Shown one piece after another: positions 34,501 through 47,725 of a stretch of DNA of 64,000 nucleotides (position 1 is the stretch's first letter; each line of letters begins with the position of its first letter). The notes under the pieces are model-generated. The model was not told where the DNA came from, did no database searches, and was given only the letters and a program-made list of their open reading frames with translations. Source of the stretch: Daphnia carinata (Eukaryota; Arthropoda; Branchiopoda; Diplostraca; Daphniidae); the NCBI RefSeq assembly GCF_022539665.2, contig NC_081333.1:12274971-12338970 (forward strand). The letters run 5' to 3'. The translations under genes and the position numbers were made by a program.

Positions 34501-37500
34501 CCCCTTTTCCTCGACACAATTGCTGGTGGACTTAACTCTTTGTACATATTCACAAATTTGCACCGCATTCATCGTTTAATCTATTTGAGGCTGTACATTT
34601 TTTTTTTCTACTTTGGTCTTTGAAACCTTACGTGTGGTATGACGTGCATTCAACTTTGTTTCCGCGTCGCTTATTCCTATAACTACATGTATAGTATAAT
34701 CTGCTTTAGAGGGGGCATCAACAATCCCTCCCCTCTGACAATCGAAAAAAAAAACCGCGATAACAAAAACAAACTTGATGCGCCCATGTCATCTATAGTA
34801 TTTTTTTTTCGATTTTCGATACTACAATAGACACTTGCGTATTTGTGTGTAAAGCAACTATATAGCCCTTGTGTAATGTACGTACCCTTTTGAACCATTG
34901 AGCTCCGTTATAGAGCCGGTCAAGAGGAAGGAACTACAATGGGCACCATCTTGTGTGATAGATGTAGCGGGGTTGTAACCTACGCTTGACCATCGCCGAA
35001 GAACGACCAAATAATACAAGAGAAAATACTTTGGACCATTGACTGGCTACGGCGGCCTGTTGAGTGGGAAAAGAATAGGGTCCAAGTCAAGGTGTTACAA
35101 AAGAGGATGCTTCACGGTCAAGGGGATCGCGACGAGTGATGAAAAGACGTACACACACGGCCGTTGACACATTATGTAACAAAGGCTGCATGATACCTGT
35201 TGGCGCGGATGCAATATGTTTCATCAAAGATTGAATCTCAATCCAACCGCCGGAATATTACTGACACCAGAATGACCTATCGTTGTTTCTCTAAGAAATC
35301 TACCGCCCGAACCCTCGTGTCGATTGTATGTTTGTAATAATGGGGGCTTGTGTTGGCCTGTCACATTGATAAATATATTGCACATTGGCGATGAATGGAT
35401 CCGGAGACATCAAAAGATGAAAAACCTTCAGACAAATGGAGGGAAAAATTACATTTTTCCTTCTCGCTGGATCGAGCAATGACAATCGGACACGTGCGCA
35501 TCGCAATCGCATTCTACACACGACATCTTCATCCCAATTTTCTTGTACAAAATAGCAAATACAGCCGGCCCGTTGAACAATCAGCGCGTAGCTTTTATTG
35601 CGTCTGTTACTTCCACACAGTTTTTACGGGGATTATAGGCAACGTTTACGTCTATTCAACAGCAACGGTTGCAATGTTCTATACCGTTTAAAAACGCGTA
35701 AGAGTAACTCGATACGAAAACGAAAATTTCCAGCCCAGCAATTTATGATGGATGTCTTGGCAACAGCATTTTAATGCATCCGCAACTTTTCCTCCCCTCC
35801 ACATTTTTTCAATATTTCAATTATAAAATTGCCATTAAAAAAAAAACTAACAGCAACGGTTTTCCCCGTAAAATGTTTTTATTGCCGGTTCGCAGTTTCA
35901 ATACTGGCACCGGAAGAAGCGCTACGTAGCGCTGGATGGGTTCGTCAGGACAACGTCTTCGTCGTATTCCATAAATTGCAAAAACCTCAAAGATGCATTT
36001 GTTTTTTTTTTTTTTCAATTGCACGGTAATTGTGCCCCATTTATTTATTCTTATCGAAACGAAACAAGCGGAAACATGCGGCGTTCCTGCGTTTGTTTAT
36101 TCCCCCTCCCCCTCGCTTATAGCGATGGCGTCTGAAAACGTGCGGACGGGCGCGCACACCTTGACAGCGACAGATCTGCTTGCGGTACCTAACTCATTAA
36201 TGGCTTGTTCTACGCAGTTTTTTTTTATTTTGCTGCTAGTGCCACATGATACAGAGCAAAGGGAGGGGGAATATTTCGATATGTAAATCAGTTGCCGAAG
36301 TTCCACTGGGGCGGAAGATTTAACAAGCTCGCTTTGTGCTCGCTCCTTGCTGACTGCTTCTGCTGTGCCGCGCTCCACTTCGCTCCACTCTCTACTTTGC
36401 GCGTTGCTCTCGCTCATTCTCTTTTCTATATACACGTGTGTATATACAGAAAATAGGCAACTCCTACGACTGTACATCGGTAAATGTCCGCGTTTTCGAC
36501 TCTACGTAGTGGAGAGCCAACCCGCTACCAATTATCAAAAGTCGGTCTTGCTCGTCTCGCGTACCCCCCGTGATCTCTGCATCTACTGGCGCTTTTATCT
36601 TTTCAGCTTGGAAGCCGAAAAGTTTGGTCGGAAACAAAAGCCTTTGCTTGCGTCAACAAGCACAAAAGACAAAACATGTCGACAACAAATCGGATATTTT
36701 TTCTTGTTCTTTTTATACAACCACAGGTGAGTGATCATGGGACAGAGACTTGGCGTAGAGCTACAAAAACTTTCGACATAAATCAGGTGGGCTATGGGGG
36801 GGGGGGGGGGGCTGACGTTGAATAAGTTGTAATGCAACCAATGGCTCCTTACTTCCTTTGACTCAAGTTGGAACACATGCAAAGAGAAATTTCACTCTAT
36901 TCACCGCGTTTTTGCTCATCGTGTCCTGTCACGGACTGTTCATAGGAGTGGGGACACGACTTTCAGGTGCCCCAATTATATTTCGCGGGTGGGGATCGTG
37001 TAACGAGCAACTGAACTTTACGATCAAAACGTTCCGGCCATCAAACTGTGAAAATGTCTTTGCCCCCGCTTTCCATTCGTTCTTTACGAGTCTTTTCCAC
37101 CAATTATGCGAATGCAACCCGTCCACCAACCATCAGCGACGATTGCCGCTCCGATGTAATAGACATATACATCGCTAATATAAGGGAAAAAAAAAAAAAA
37201 ATCTGACGAACCGCAATGGCCAAAAATGAAAAAAAGAATTCAAAGCATCATTTGTCATCTTTTTTATGTCTAACGAAGCAAAATAAGAATATTTGCTGTG
37301 GTCGGAAATGATTCTGAGAATGATGCAATTTTTTTTAAAGATGTAAAAGCACAAGAATCATCGTTGAAATCATCAGCTTGCTGAAAAACCCGTTGAAAAT
37401 TGTGGATGCCCACGCCTTCCGCACGAGATATTCGATCGTCATTGGAAGTTTTTAACAATCGACGGATGGATAGACAAATTTCTACAGAACGTGGACCCGT

Positions 37501-38920
37501 ATGCGAACGAAAAACTTGTAGCCCTGCATGAACATAGCCGCCATCCAGCGGCGGAAGGCGGAGGACATCGTTCCGTTCTACACCCCCGCCTATCGCGTGC
37601 CATCCGCAACAGTATTTAACGCACATTTACATGTTCAGGTGGCAGACGCATTTTCATTCATTGCTTTGAAATTAGAAGGGATCATTTACGGTTGAAATTA
37701 CTAAAGGTATCATTAACGAAAGTTCGCGAAATTGCTTCGTTACATGTACGCAATTGTAAATAAAACGTTAGTGGTACTAGCTAAAGGTCGCGTGACAACT
37801 GAGAGGCGTGGACGAAAACCCCACGGTGGTTTTTCGTGTAATCGAAAGCAATTGACAATATAACTTGGCGCTTTCTTAGTTTTAAAACATGTAGCAGACC
37901 TTAAACTACCGAGACTAGTGATTTTAGCTTATTTTTATGCACTGTTATGCAACTAGCTAATAGTCAATGAATCGCGGTTACATAGATAATTCTTAACGGT
38001 TTCTAGCTAACCTTGCTTTGAACACGAGACTCCTCCTTTTGGGCTGCTCTAGCTGAAGTTGAACCATCTCCTGGAGCTGGCCAGCTGTGAAAAGACGAAC
38101 AGAGTAGTGTTTGCTTTCGATCCATGTCTTAAGCACAAGCACAAGCACACACTTGAAAGCCATTTGTAACGTGTTTGCATAGGAGCAAAGCAAAACGAAT
38201 CCTTTACGTGTTCACGACACAAATGAAAGGCTAGTTGGCAAACTCTTACCACTAGCGCTTGAACTGTCACAGGCACATGCATTTGAGACAACACTTGTTC
38301 TTAGGACGACACGAACTGAACTGCTGGGGGGCGGCACGTGTTTCGTTTAGCAAAATTTCAAAGGGCACCTTGAGGTAGAGGTAGAGTAATGAAAAACTGC
38401 CACGTAAAGGAGAAAAAAGGCGGTCAACGATGGACTTTTGATCCCCCTTCCCTCTATTCCTGCTTCCTGGAACTGTCAAAACAAAAAAGGTAATGAAAAA
38501 ACAATTAGCTGTGCCGATGGGCTAACTGAAAAACAACCACTTGAGGCGATAAAACAGGTGAGACTTAAACCCAATGAACACCGCCTGCCTATACGTCACT
38601 TTGAAAATTCGCCATTTGAAAAAAATAATTCGGTTAGTTGCCTCTTCACAATGCACGCAACCTACGTTAACAAACTACACGAAGACCGTACAAAAAGAAA
38701 ATTAGTATATACATAAAAACTCTAAGTGAATAAATTTTGGCTAAGCTTAAATTCGAATAGCGTCACGAAAATTACGTGTCATGAATGCGGTTTCGTTCCA
38801 GCCGCTGAAAATATCAAATAATTATTAATTATTATTCAATTTAATCAAAATTAGAAAAGCAAAGCCCAGTTATTGCAGTGGTTGCATGGCCCACTTGAAA
38901 TTTCCCTTTAAAATAACCGC
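31559..38920. other. Non-coding tract upstream of Dmrt99B
   Basis: No convincing coding exon in over 7 kb. The proximal 150 bp contain a candidate 5' UTR intron of Dmrt99B (donor GTAAG reading down from 31695, acceptor CAGTTAG ending at 31571). A partial tRNA-like A-box (TGGTGTAATGGTAACCGC) lies near 33900, and a 16-base G run at 36796-36811. An exon-like piece on the minus strand (38086-38012, acceptor CTTTTCACAG, donor GTTAGC) gives a short Gln-rich frame but no family. Cis-regulatory DNA for a developmental gene is the simplest reading, without direct proof. Confidence 0.45.
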
Positions 38921-38990
38921 CGTGGAGACTTGAACATAAGGCATATAGAACGGCATTCCTACGCCATACCGCCGAGCCATCTCCTATGCA
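38921..38990 (-). other. tRNA-like sequence (degenerate)
   Basis: On the minus strand GATGGCTCGGCGGTATGGCG resembles an A box, and about 45 bases later TGTTCAAGTCTCC resembles a B box. The anticodon region is not clean. It faces away from the tRNA-like sequence at 39048-39122. Confidence 0.35.
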
Positions 38991-39047
38991 AAAGGTGTAA
39001 ATAAGCTCCTTATTTATACAGGTGATCCAAAAGAAATGTTTTGTTGG

Positions 39048-39122
39048 AGTGTGCGGACCTGGCACAGTGGCTATCGCCATTCCCTTGTAATCAGTTTCCC
39101 CAGGTTCGGTTCCCGCCACCTC
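39048..39122 (+). other. tRNA-like sequence, probable SINE head
   Basis: TGGCACAGTGGCTATCGC matches an A box and GGTTCGGTTCCC a B box, with an intervening length close to that of a tRNA and a following GCCACC acceptor-like end. The arms do not pair well enough for a working tRNA. The 3' flank (39230-39340) is A-rich, as for tRNA-derived retroposons. Confidence 0.4.
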
Positions 39123-39316
39123 CAATTGCCAAATTCCACGCCCTACTCCTCCTCCCTCCTCCACGCCCTCCCTCCCATTGTATTCATACATGTTACGTCA
39201 TCAAGTCATCTTCAACGAAGATATTCATCAAGAACTATGGCCTAAAAAGGCCAGCTAAAAATACTACCACATTACAAGAAAACAAACAATACTACACGTA
39301 TGACACTCACAACAAC

Positions 39317-39990
39317 TCAACACGTATACAGACGTTTCACAACTACACGTTGAAGATCGACCACGTAGGTAGAGAAGAGATAATCGTAGCTTGTAGGTTG
39401 TTGGTAAGTCTCCCTATGGCCACTAGGTTCATGGATGCAGGCAGCTAATCGTCGGGCTATGTGACCCTCTTCAATACCCGTAAGTTTTTTGTTGGTTGTG
39501 ACTGTATCTACCACCACACTACCACCGACACCCGCAATTCTTTTTCCCATACACAACATATCTACGAATAGTGTTGTATAATAAATAAATTGTAATCTAG
39601 TATTCTATAACAGTGCATTACATAACATCGTTTGGCACAAATGCTTTGGGTAGCGCTGGCATGTTTTCTGTCTATGCTTTTGAAGGCTTCCGTAGGCATA
39701 AGTTTCCATCATGGGCGGTAGAAGCGGTCATAAGAGATAAGGCTGAATTTCTCTTTGAACGCCTTGTTTTGGAACACTGTGCGCCATCCGTTGGTTTCTC
39801 TAACATGGTTGATGGTTGCCAATACAGCAAGGCTATCGTTTGTGCTACCTTCAACTAGATGGCATACATCTCCATATAAGGTTCGTTTCCCGAACGCTAT
39901 TCCGGGCGGATTCATAACCGCACGGAACAATAATGCAGCAGCACCATATGGGTCGTACCGTCGATAGCAACAGCGGCAAACGGAATGGGC
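39317..39990 (-). other. Coding-like remnant, possibly of a mobile element
   Basis: Two minus-strand open segments in different frames (39317-39559 and 39709-39930) have non-repetitive, protein-like composition, for example GIEEGHIARRLAACIHEP and GIAFGKRTLYGDVCHLVEG. They have no usable start or joined frame. Proximity to the tRNA-like pair suggests a degenerate retroposon or transposon, but I do not recognise the protein. Confidence 0.25.
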
Positions 39991-42900
39991 TACTTCTGGT
40001 AAGTTATTCGGTCGGTAGCTTTAAAAATTCAAGCGACAAAACTATTTATGGGACGTGAGAACGCGACGTTCCCAAATAAAAATGTATGAATGTCGCAGGT
40101 TCACAAACATTTTTTTTGCAAGAATGATATGTAAAAACGAGAAGAATATGATGATAAGCAACCCCTCTCCCCCCCACTGACTCAATCGATTTTAAATTCT
40201 AGTTACGTTCCCGAGGCCCATTTGTATCATGCGAATGCAGCCCACCCGAAATGTGGCATGGTCAATATTTGCATAATGGCTCCGATTTATGAGTAGCCAA
40301 CTGGCAGAAAACAAATCACCCGTCTTCTAAATTCAGGTTCTTTCGTTTTTCTTCTACGTCTTCTTCTACCAAAACACATAGCCCGTCACCGTCCGTTAAA
40401 TTTTCCATCCAATTTCGGCGAAAAAGTCTCCGACAATTTCATCAGTTTCATCGTCCGTCTTGACTTTATAGAGAGAATAAAGTCAACCGAAAAAGGAACT
40501 AAACAAAGCGGCCAGAAATGAAAAAAGAAAAAAAAAACTGAGGGCACAAAGGCAAACAAAACACCGAAAGCAGCAAACAAAATAAAAAGAGCCCGTTTGC
40601 ACCATTTTCTTTTGTTCGTCCAAACAATAGTTGAGCCAAACTTTAGAGAAATGCGGCACTGGCTTGCGCATACTTTTTTTTTTTTAAATAATTATCTGAT
40701 TGAACCAGAATGATGCCGGTACAAAAGAATTTACGGATCTTGGGGACCGGACTCGTTTTCTGCTGGAAAAAGACCTGCAAACAACAAAAATAATAACCAA
40801 AATTAACGTAAAGCCGATGGAACAAAACAGTTGCACATGTGCAACGGGAGTTGTAATGCTCTTAACAAAAATAGTTTTCCTATTTGTTTCCGGAAGCGAA
40901 GTTATGGTAACTTGTGTCGCTCAGGCATAGCAACATACTGGCAATGCTCCTCCGTTCACGTAAAAATTAGCTACAGTCGTCTCTGGTTCCATAGTCTGAG
41001 CTACTTAACATCATGTTACGTATTCATTTACAAAGCCCCGAAGTTGAAGAAAACGACAGACGTCAGCAGCAAATAGCAGTGACCATTTTTCACGGCTTAC
41101 AAGACGCGCACCGACATTTCAAACCTAGATTTTAAAATGGAAAGTAAACTTTGAAATACTGACGTCATTGCTTGAAACTTACTCTTGTTTGTGCCAGCAT
41201 TATTCATGCAGAGAGTTATTGAAACACGAAATTATATTTCTGCTGTATCCTCAATTTTTTATCAAGGTGGAGCTTCTGTAAGGATAGCAAAATTATTGAT
41301 TATCGAGAGGGAAACAAGGATAAAATTACCTCCCGCACATACGTCAAACTAGGAACAATGAAAGTATATCGCAAAGTGGATTCCTTGAAAGCTAAATGAG
41401 TGCAATTTCCCGACATTCTTCGAAGTGTCACATTAGCAATTTCTCTTTGGAGTAGCTGCACGGTGAGGAATGTCCAATTGCCTCTTGTCAACACGCTCTG
41501 ATAAGCGCGTTTGCCACGGGGAATCTGCGTCGTTGTTTGATAAAAACGGCAATCGGGTTACAGTTTACCAGAACGAAATACCCAAACTTACATTCATTTA
41601 CCTTTTACGTGTTTCAATTTAATTTGAAAAACAAAAATACCAGGCGTCTCTGTTGTTCAAGTTTTTCTTATGCGACGTCTCTTGCGTGTTTTGGGGAGGT
41701 CAAAATCCCAATGAAATTCGAATAGGAGAACAACATTTATTCATTAATAATAATAAAAAAATATCGGCTACTTGTCAACGGCCATGTTACCTGGAAACAT
41801 GAACGCTCAGTTATAATAGACTTGGTACGGAGAGTTGCACGACATGTCGATATTCAATTACATTCTCTACTAAATTGGGAGCACACGCACGTTAACATGA
41901 TCCGACTTTGTGCGTCCCACCGCACGTGTCACATTGTCCCGTATAGAACGTGAGTAATAATTCCTCCGACCAACTATAAGTTTAACGGCACTACTTCTTT
42001 GGACTTCTTCTGATACTGAATCTGTAACAGTATCCCACTCAAAACAGGATTGAGGGATTTTTATTTGATTTTTTGTTTTTGGCTCTGAATGCGGATGAAA
42101 CACGCTCTACTTCACAGTTGCAAAGGAGAAAACAAAGCCTGGACGTTGTTCCTCGAACGGTCACGTAATATGCTGGGCAGTATGAAATTTTCATTGAAAA
42201 TTCGTGCTTGAAGGCAAGCAAAAGAACTTCACGATATCCATAAGAGCTGGGCCCATTCAAATGCCATGAAAGAAAAATGGACTTCATTGAAGCATATACT
42301 GTTCACGTTGTAACCTGCGTGGGCGTAGTAAGTCAACAGCCTTGACTGATTGCAAATTGTGTTTTTGAGAGGTTGAAAATATACCTTCAGACCCATCGGT
42401 TTTCCCTTTTGTATACGCTTTAACTCAGCTTGGCTACCGTCCAAATGTTTCGTTTCTGAACGAATCTTAAATGACGTAGTACGCTGGGAGTCGTAACCTT
42501 TCTTTCTTGCGATAACGCAAGACTTTGTGTTTACATCGCAACTTGGAATGCCGACGCCAAACATCAGAGAAATGCTTTCAAATGATACGAGAAAAAGTTG
42601 GACGGTTTATTGGGCGAATGAATGGAACGACTTTACGTAAATCCTCGCTTGTGCCATTTAGAAAAAGTCAATTATTGATAAACGACCCACCCACCAACTA
42701 CTTCACGATTCCTCCTATTCTTCCGCGCTGATAAACTTAAGCTTCGTGTTTTCTTTTTTGTTTGGGGATTTTATTTCTCCTACGTGCTGACCAGAGACAA
42801 ATGGTTCATTCGTCTAGCTGATATTAGCTGTCAATTTGTTATCCTTTTTTTGGTTGGAAAAGAACAATAGCTCTTCGTCTGTATACATTGTTTTGGCCGT

Positions 42901-45047
42901 GACAAATGATACATTTCGCTATTTCTTTTTTCCTTTTTTACTCGCTCCCTTTGATTAGCAGCGCAAGTCAGCTCTTTTTTGCGTCTGCAGGCACCAAGAG
43001 CTACGTAGGTATCGATTTGTGCGCTGGAAAGAAAAACACACGAAATATCGACCCGCTCGTGCTCGTCACTTGCCACCTTTCAACATTAGAAACATGTTTC
43101 AACTGCGGGCCAGCGTTCAATCGCTGTCAGGTACGGCAATCCGAACGGATTTATTTCAACAACGGGAAGCCGTTGCCAGACTTTTTCTTATTTCTAGTCT
43201 TCATTTGATGATTAGTTCCATCTACCCACGTCCGCGGATGCAAACGCAAACGCAAAAAAAAAAAAAAATTCATAGAAAGTTTGGCTCGAGAACGATCGGC
43301 TGGAACATGCCATGTTCTATTTAGCTAGATGGATGATGTTTTGAAGAATTTTAAAAAGAAACCCAAGAAAAGAGCGTATAGCTAACAACAATTTGCGGCC
43401 TGCCGCTGCCGTTTTTATGTGCCTTCAAAATCGGCGTCGGGGGGTAGTTGGGGAAGACGCGCAACCGGTATAAACTTGCGCACGCTTTCCTCTTTTCCGC
43501 TTACATATATAGAATATAATGACTTAGAAGAAGATGGAGAGCGACCAGTAAAATCTAATCAGGCCGCCAGCCGAGCACAGTTCCAAGGTCTTAAGAAAGA
43601 GACGTGCCGAGCTTGGGATCTATCAAGTTCCGCAATCTTGTGCAGGCCCCCCCAATTTTGGCAGTTTTTTTTTTTTTTTTTTTTTCAAAGCAAAACTTTT
43701 TTTTTTTTTTTTGGGGGGGGGGGGGGGGGGTTTCGCTGCGCCAGTCAACGAGAATCGACTTTCCCATTCGTATTCATCAGCAAAGATGACTAACACGCCC
43801 GTCCCGTCATGTGCGCGGTATACGTGCGACGTGTGCACCTAACTAAGCAGTGAATGATTGAGCGAGCAAACTGAGTGTCAAGCAAACTAAATGATGATGG
43901 TCTGAGAGTAATACGTAAAAATCTCATCTTCATCCCTCTTGTCCCCTAAAAAAAAGTTCTGTAACACTTTCGACATAACGAGATAGATGAACGCGTGTCA
44001 GCTCATTAGTATTTTGTAGAGTTGTTGCTATGACAGCAATAATCACGTAAGGCGCCCCTTCCGTTTGGGAAAATGTAATGCATTCCCGTACTGTCCAATT
44101 TCAATTACACTCTTCATGTTTCCCTTTTTTTTTCGAATTCGAATTCGGCTTGGCTAAATGATGGGAGATCTAGCAACAGATGGAGAATAATTTCCGAAGT
44201 TTTTTTTTGGTACTCCATTCGGCTGCAATCATTGCCAACATTCAGACAAGTTCTTGGATCGCACTCCAAAGTCGATTCGGACTTGATTCGGCTTTTCGCC
44301 GGCTGTGACTGAATATTCACTTTGCTAGTGAACATCCGGCTCTGATCTTTGTAACCAATTACCAAAGTTAGTTCCGTTTCCGATTTGCCCCGTAAATCAT
44401 CATATCCCGCGCACGACCCTTTACACCGGAAACCGGATGAATAAAGGCACCTAGCATTTCCATTAAGGGCCGTGTATATTAGATAATTTGCTTTATCGAC
44501 AGTAAAAAGAAACATGGAATCAAACAAAAAAAGGGTGTGTAGAATAAAAGACGAAGGATATTTAAATAGTACCAACTGCTTCCCAAACGATCAAAAAAAA
44601 TTAAATATTCAAAAAACCTAGAGCAAAAATAAATGGGCCGATTAAGTAATACGTGTGGACAAATTGGGGAGTTCCACCGTACAAAGGCACAATTTTTGTT
44701 CAGCGCTTCTGATTTCAACATCACTTTCATTTGCTTTGGGAGGGAAGTTTGGGAAGCTAAAAGGCACATAATGGAAGCCAAAAAGACCGAAAATGAAATT
44801 ACATTCTCGGTTGGATTCACTTCGTACGAACCCCGTAAGAAGAAATACATTTGAAAAAAAAAATGATATAGAGCTGAAAAATGAAATTGCGTTAAAATCC
44901 GAACTCGTTCAATTGTTGCCTCTGCATTACTGTTTGAAATCAATCGAAACTGGGGCATATAGTAAAAAACCAAGACAGCGAGAGACGAATATGTGGAAAG
45001 GCAAGAAAGAAAAACAAAAAAAAAATAAAGACTGAATTTAAGAACAA
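39991..45047. other. Non-coding tract between Dmrt99B domain and coactosin gene
   Basis: Mostly AT-rich with no recognised gene. A T16G18 tract lies at 43697-43730. A minus-strand open frame at 44114-44575 holds a cysteine-bearing stretch (FRCKGSCAGYDDL, then LECDPRTCLNVGNDC) that reads more like protein than its surroundings, but no splice partner or family could be found. The overlapping minus-strand frame 44479-45051 is rich in Phe/Leu/Tyr, as expected of translated AT-rich DNA. Confidence 0.45.
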
Positions 45048-45870
45048 TCACAGCTCCCGGACGCCGGTTCCGTAGTTGGCACCGCCCGCCTTGTGGACGG
45101 CCTCGCGGAAGAACTCGTAGTTTAGCTCATCGGCCGTCTCGATTTGCAACTCAACAGCGAAATTCTGCACGACGAAAACAATGAACAGAAAACAATAAAA
45201 ATTCCATTCAAAATACGAGACTCTCGTGCGTGTTGGATCTGAGAAGCAATGCGCAAGTTCAACTCATTCAATCAAAATCCCCCGCCACCTTATAACCCAA
45301 AAAATGCTTCACGTTCACTACGTATTTTATGTTACTGCCGTTACAATCAAAGCGATCGACATCTTCCATCTCTGTCTCTCTTTTAGCTTTTGCGCTTCTA
45401 GTCGGCTTCAACCGACTATCGATAACCGTGAAAGCAAAACGGAACGGACAGAGCGAGTTGTTGTGCTAGGTTCTTTTTTGTGATTGATTAATATATATAC
45501 CATGATGATTTCCTTGACGAGAGCCTTGTCGCTGCTGAGCCGAGCTCGCTTCATCGTGCTGACGTTGGGTCCCAGCCAAGTCACAAAGAGGAACTTGGTC
45601 CGCTTGCTCATCTCGTCACCGCTCTGCAATGGCAACAATAACAAACAACGCGATGAAGGTAAAAGATCAGCATCGGCTTTTGAAATCACAGAGAATGCCT
45701 TCGGAAAATGTGTTTTAAAATGTGGTTTTAAAATGTTTACTTGAATGCGGACAAATCCAAATGCGCGTTCATCATCGACAAACTGAGTTCGAAAGTCAGC
45801 GAAATCGCTTCCTACGGCCTTGCTGCAGATCTGGTTGCCCTCGAATTGGAACACCGCCCTAGCAGAGATT

Positions 45871-45901
<31 letters not shown>

Positions 45902-47725
45902 GAAAAAAGATTTCGAGTTGATGTGATATCCGTGTACGAATGCTAATTTGCATGAGTTAATATGTGTCAGTTCTTCATGTTTAATCGCTTTAGATTGTTG
46001 ATGTTGTCCCATTTGTCCGTTGTGTTTCCTGTGGGTTTACACCATTCGACCGCAAATGAAATGATGCAACGGCCGAACCAAAAACAAAGAGAGAGAAGAA
46101 AGAAACTATCGCACTATATCAAAAGCGTCGATGTGGAAAGCGGAAAAGGAAGTAAAGCCAGCGCTCAACGATAAGAGGAAAAAAAAATCCCAACTTTTCG
46201 TGTTTTTTTTGGCTTTGCCTTTGCGTTTTTGGCTGCCCTTCTCACGGCCCCCCTCCCCTTTTTTTTGCATCCATGTTCAACTCCGGAATCCCAATTCGAT
46301 TGAGCAGCGGAAGGGATGTGCGATTTTTTTTATTGCCTTTTGTTTTTACCAAAAGTTAGGACGCACAAAGTATTCAGTTAGCCGAAGCCGGACAACCAGT
46401 GAACGATCAAGCCGGAAATGTTTTCACGAACACTCACGATCGAATAATAATAAGTACCACCTCTATTTTCCCACCGTATGCTGTGCGCAGCACTGCAGTG
46501 CCAAACATAATCAAATATCAAAGAAGAACCACCCAATGAGGTAATTAGATGCCCACCTGTTGTCAAAGCTGTCCCAGCAAAATGCAAATTATATTGAACG
46601 ATGAAAAATCAAAAGCAACTAGTTCATCAAGTTCAATTGTTTGTTGATGAAACGAGTTTAACTCGCATATCCATGCAAAATCATTTACCTTCAGGGTAAA
46701 TCTGATACAAGGTTCAAGATGCAATTGCATCAGACGGCTGTTCTACTAGATAAAGCAATGAATCTTGCGCTTATGACGGGAAGATTGTATGGCAATTAAC
46801 GCCATTTCAAGATCGCGTTCGTGAAAACAATGTTCCATGCTCGTCCCATTAGCCGTGCATGTCTGTGTAAAATTACGAGCTCGACGGTAACAGTGATCCC
46901 GAGATCAACGTACCCAAATATTACGGATCGTGAGCATTTTCGGTGTTGAGTTCTCAATGACGTCCATCACGAGAGGCAATATTTTCATCCCGAGACGACT
47001 ACAACGCCGCGAGAAAGGCCATCAGAATTAATGTGAACAATAAAGAAAAGCAACAGGTGGTAGAGTACGTTCACAGCGAAGCCACTGAACGCTGGCCGCA
47101 AACAAAAACAAAAAATCCATGAAAACAATGAAGAATTTTGGAAGGAAAACGTATCAAACAAAAGGTTCGTGTGAACAGATTCTTTGAGCCTGAAGGGTTC
47201 AAATAAAAACGCTTTTCATTGATTACAGTAAGCGAGAGTCAAATGATGCATCATATTTGATTCGAAACAGTTAAATTAAAAAAAAAAAAGTTAAACAGGA
47301 TGTAATCGAGGAAAAAGGAAATGATGTCGTTTAAAAATCACGTTGTTTCACGCAAGTGTGAACCACTAGCCGCCTGTTGCCAGGGCCAGTCTTCTCTCAC
47401 AAGTAAGTACGTCGATTAAATTGCAGCACACGTAATCTAGGCTACTTCGACCTCGTTTTTCACTCACAAAAGATCTCACTTGACAGGGATTTTTAATCCA
47501 TCGGGGTTAAGGTGCCGATTTAACGACCGGAGGTAAAATATGATAAGTATACATCAACCTCGAAATGAATAGAAAACAGAGCGTGGGACGCGTGCAAAGT
47601 ATTTCAAGGAAAAACAGCGAGAAAATGTAATGTAAACAAGAGTACCAATTCGTTTCGGTGAAGTCTGAGCGGACGTCGTTGTAAGATTCTCGAACACTCT
47701 GACGATCGATGTGGGTCTCCAGCGT
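45048..47725 (-). CDS. Coactosin-like actin-binding protein (ADF-H domain)
   Basis: Coactosin (COTL1-type), a single ADF-homology-domain protein that binds actin filaments in the cytoplasm. Four exons: 47725-47646, 45858-45741, 45623-45501 and 45164-45048. Borders and phases agree, and they cover the whole ADF-H domain. Seen in order: THIDRQSVRESYNDVRSD (N-terminal helix); AVFQFEGNQI; FVDDERAFGFVRIQ; GDEMSKRTKFLFVTWLGPNV (the conserved core); RARLSSDKALVKEII; NFAVELQIET; FREAVHKAGGANYGTGVREL at the C terminus, matching the KAGGANY motif of animal coactosins. About 145 residues are covered. The initiator methionine is not in the first listed exon. Two upstream minus-strand mini-exons fit in phase: 49300-49283 (MVDIFK, donor GTAGGC) and 50838-50800 (MTSVANNVLPSYL, donor GTAAGA). 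The acceptor of exon 45858 is preceded by a long poly-T tract on the sense strand. Confidence 0.88.

Noticed and set aside
37905-37925. 14-base match to the mature miR-7 sequence (AGACTAGTGATTTT)
   Set aside because: The 5' seed does not match and no fold-back partner is evident, so this is likely coincidence.
44479-45051. 190-codon minus-strand open frame with hydrophobic segments
   Set aside because: Phe/Tyr/Leu richness follows from AT-rich DNA. No start context, no conserved motif, and it sits directly past the coactosin stop.
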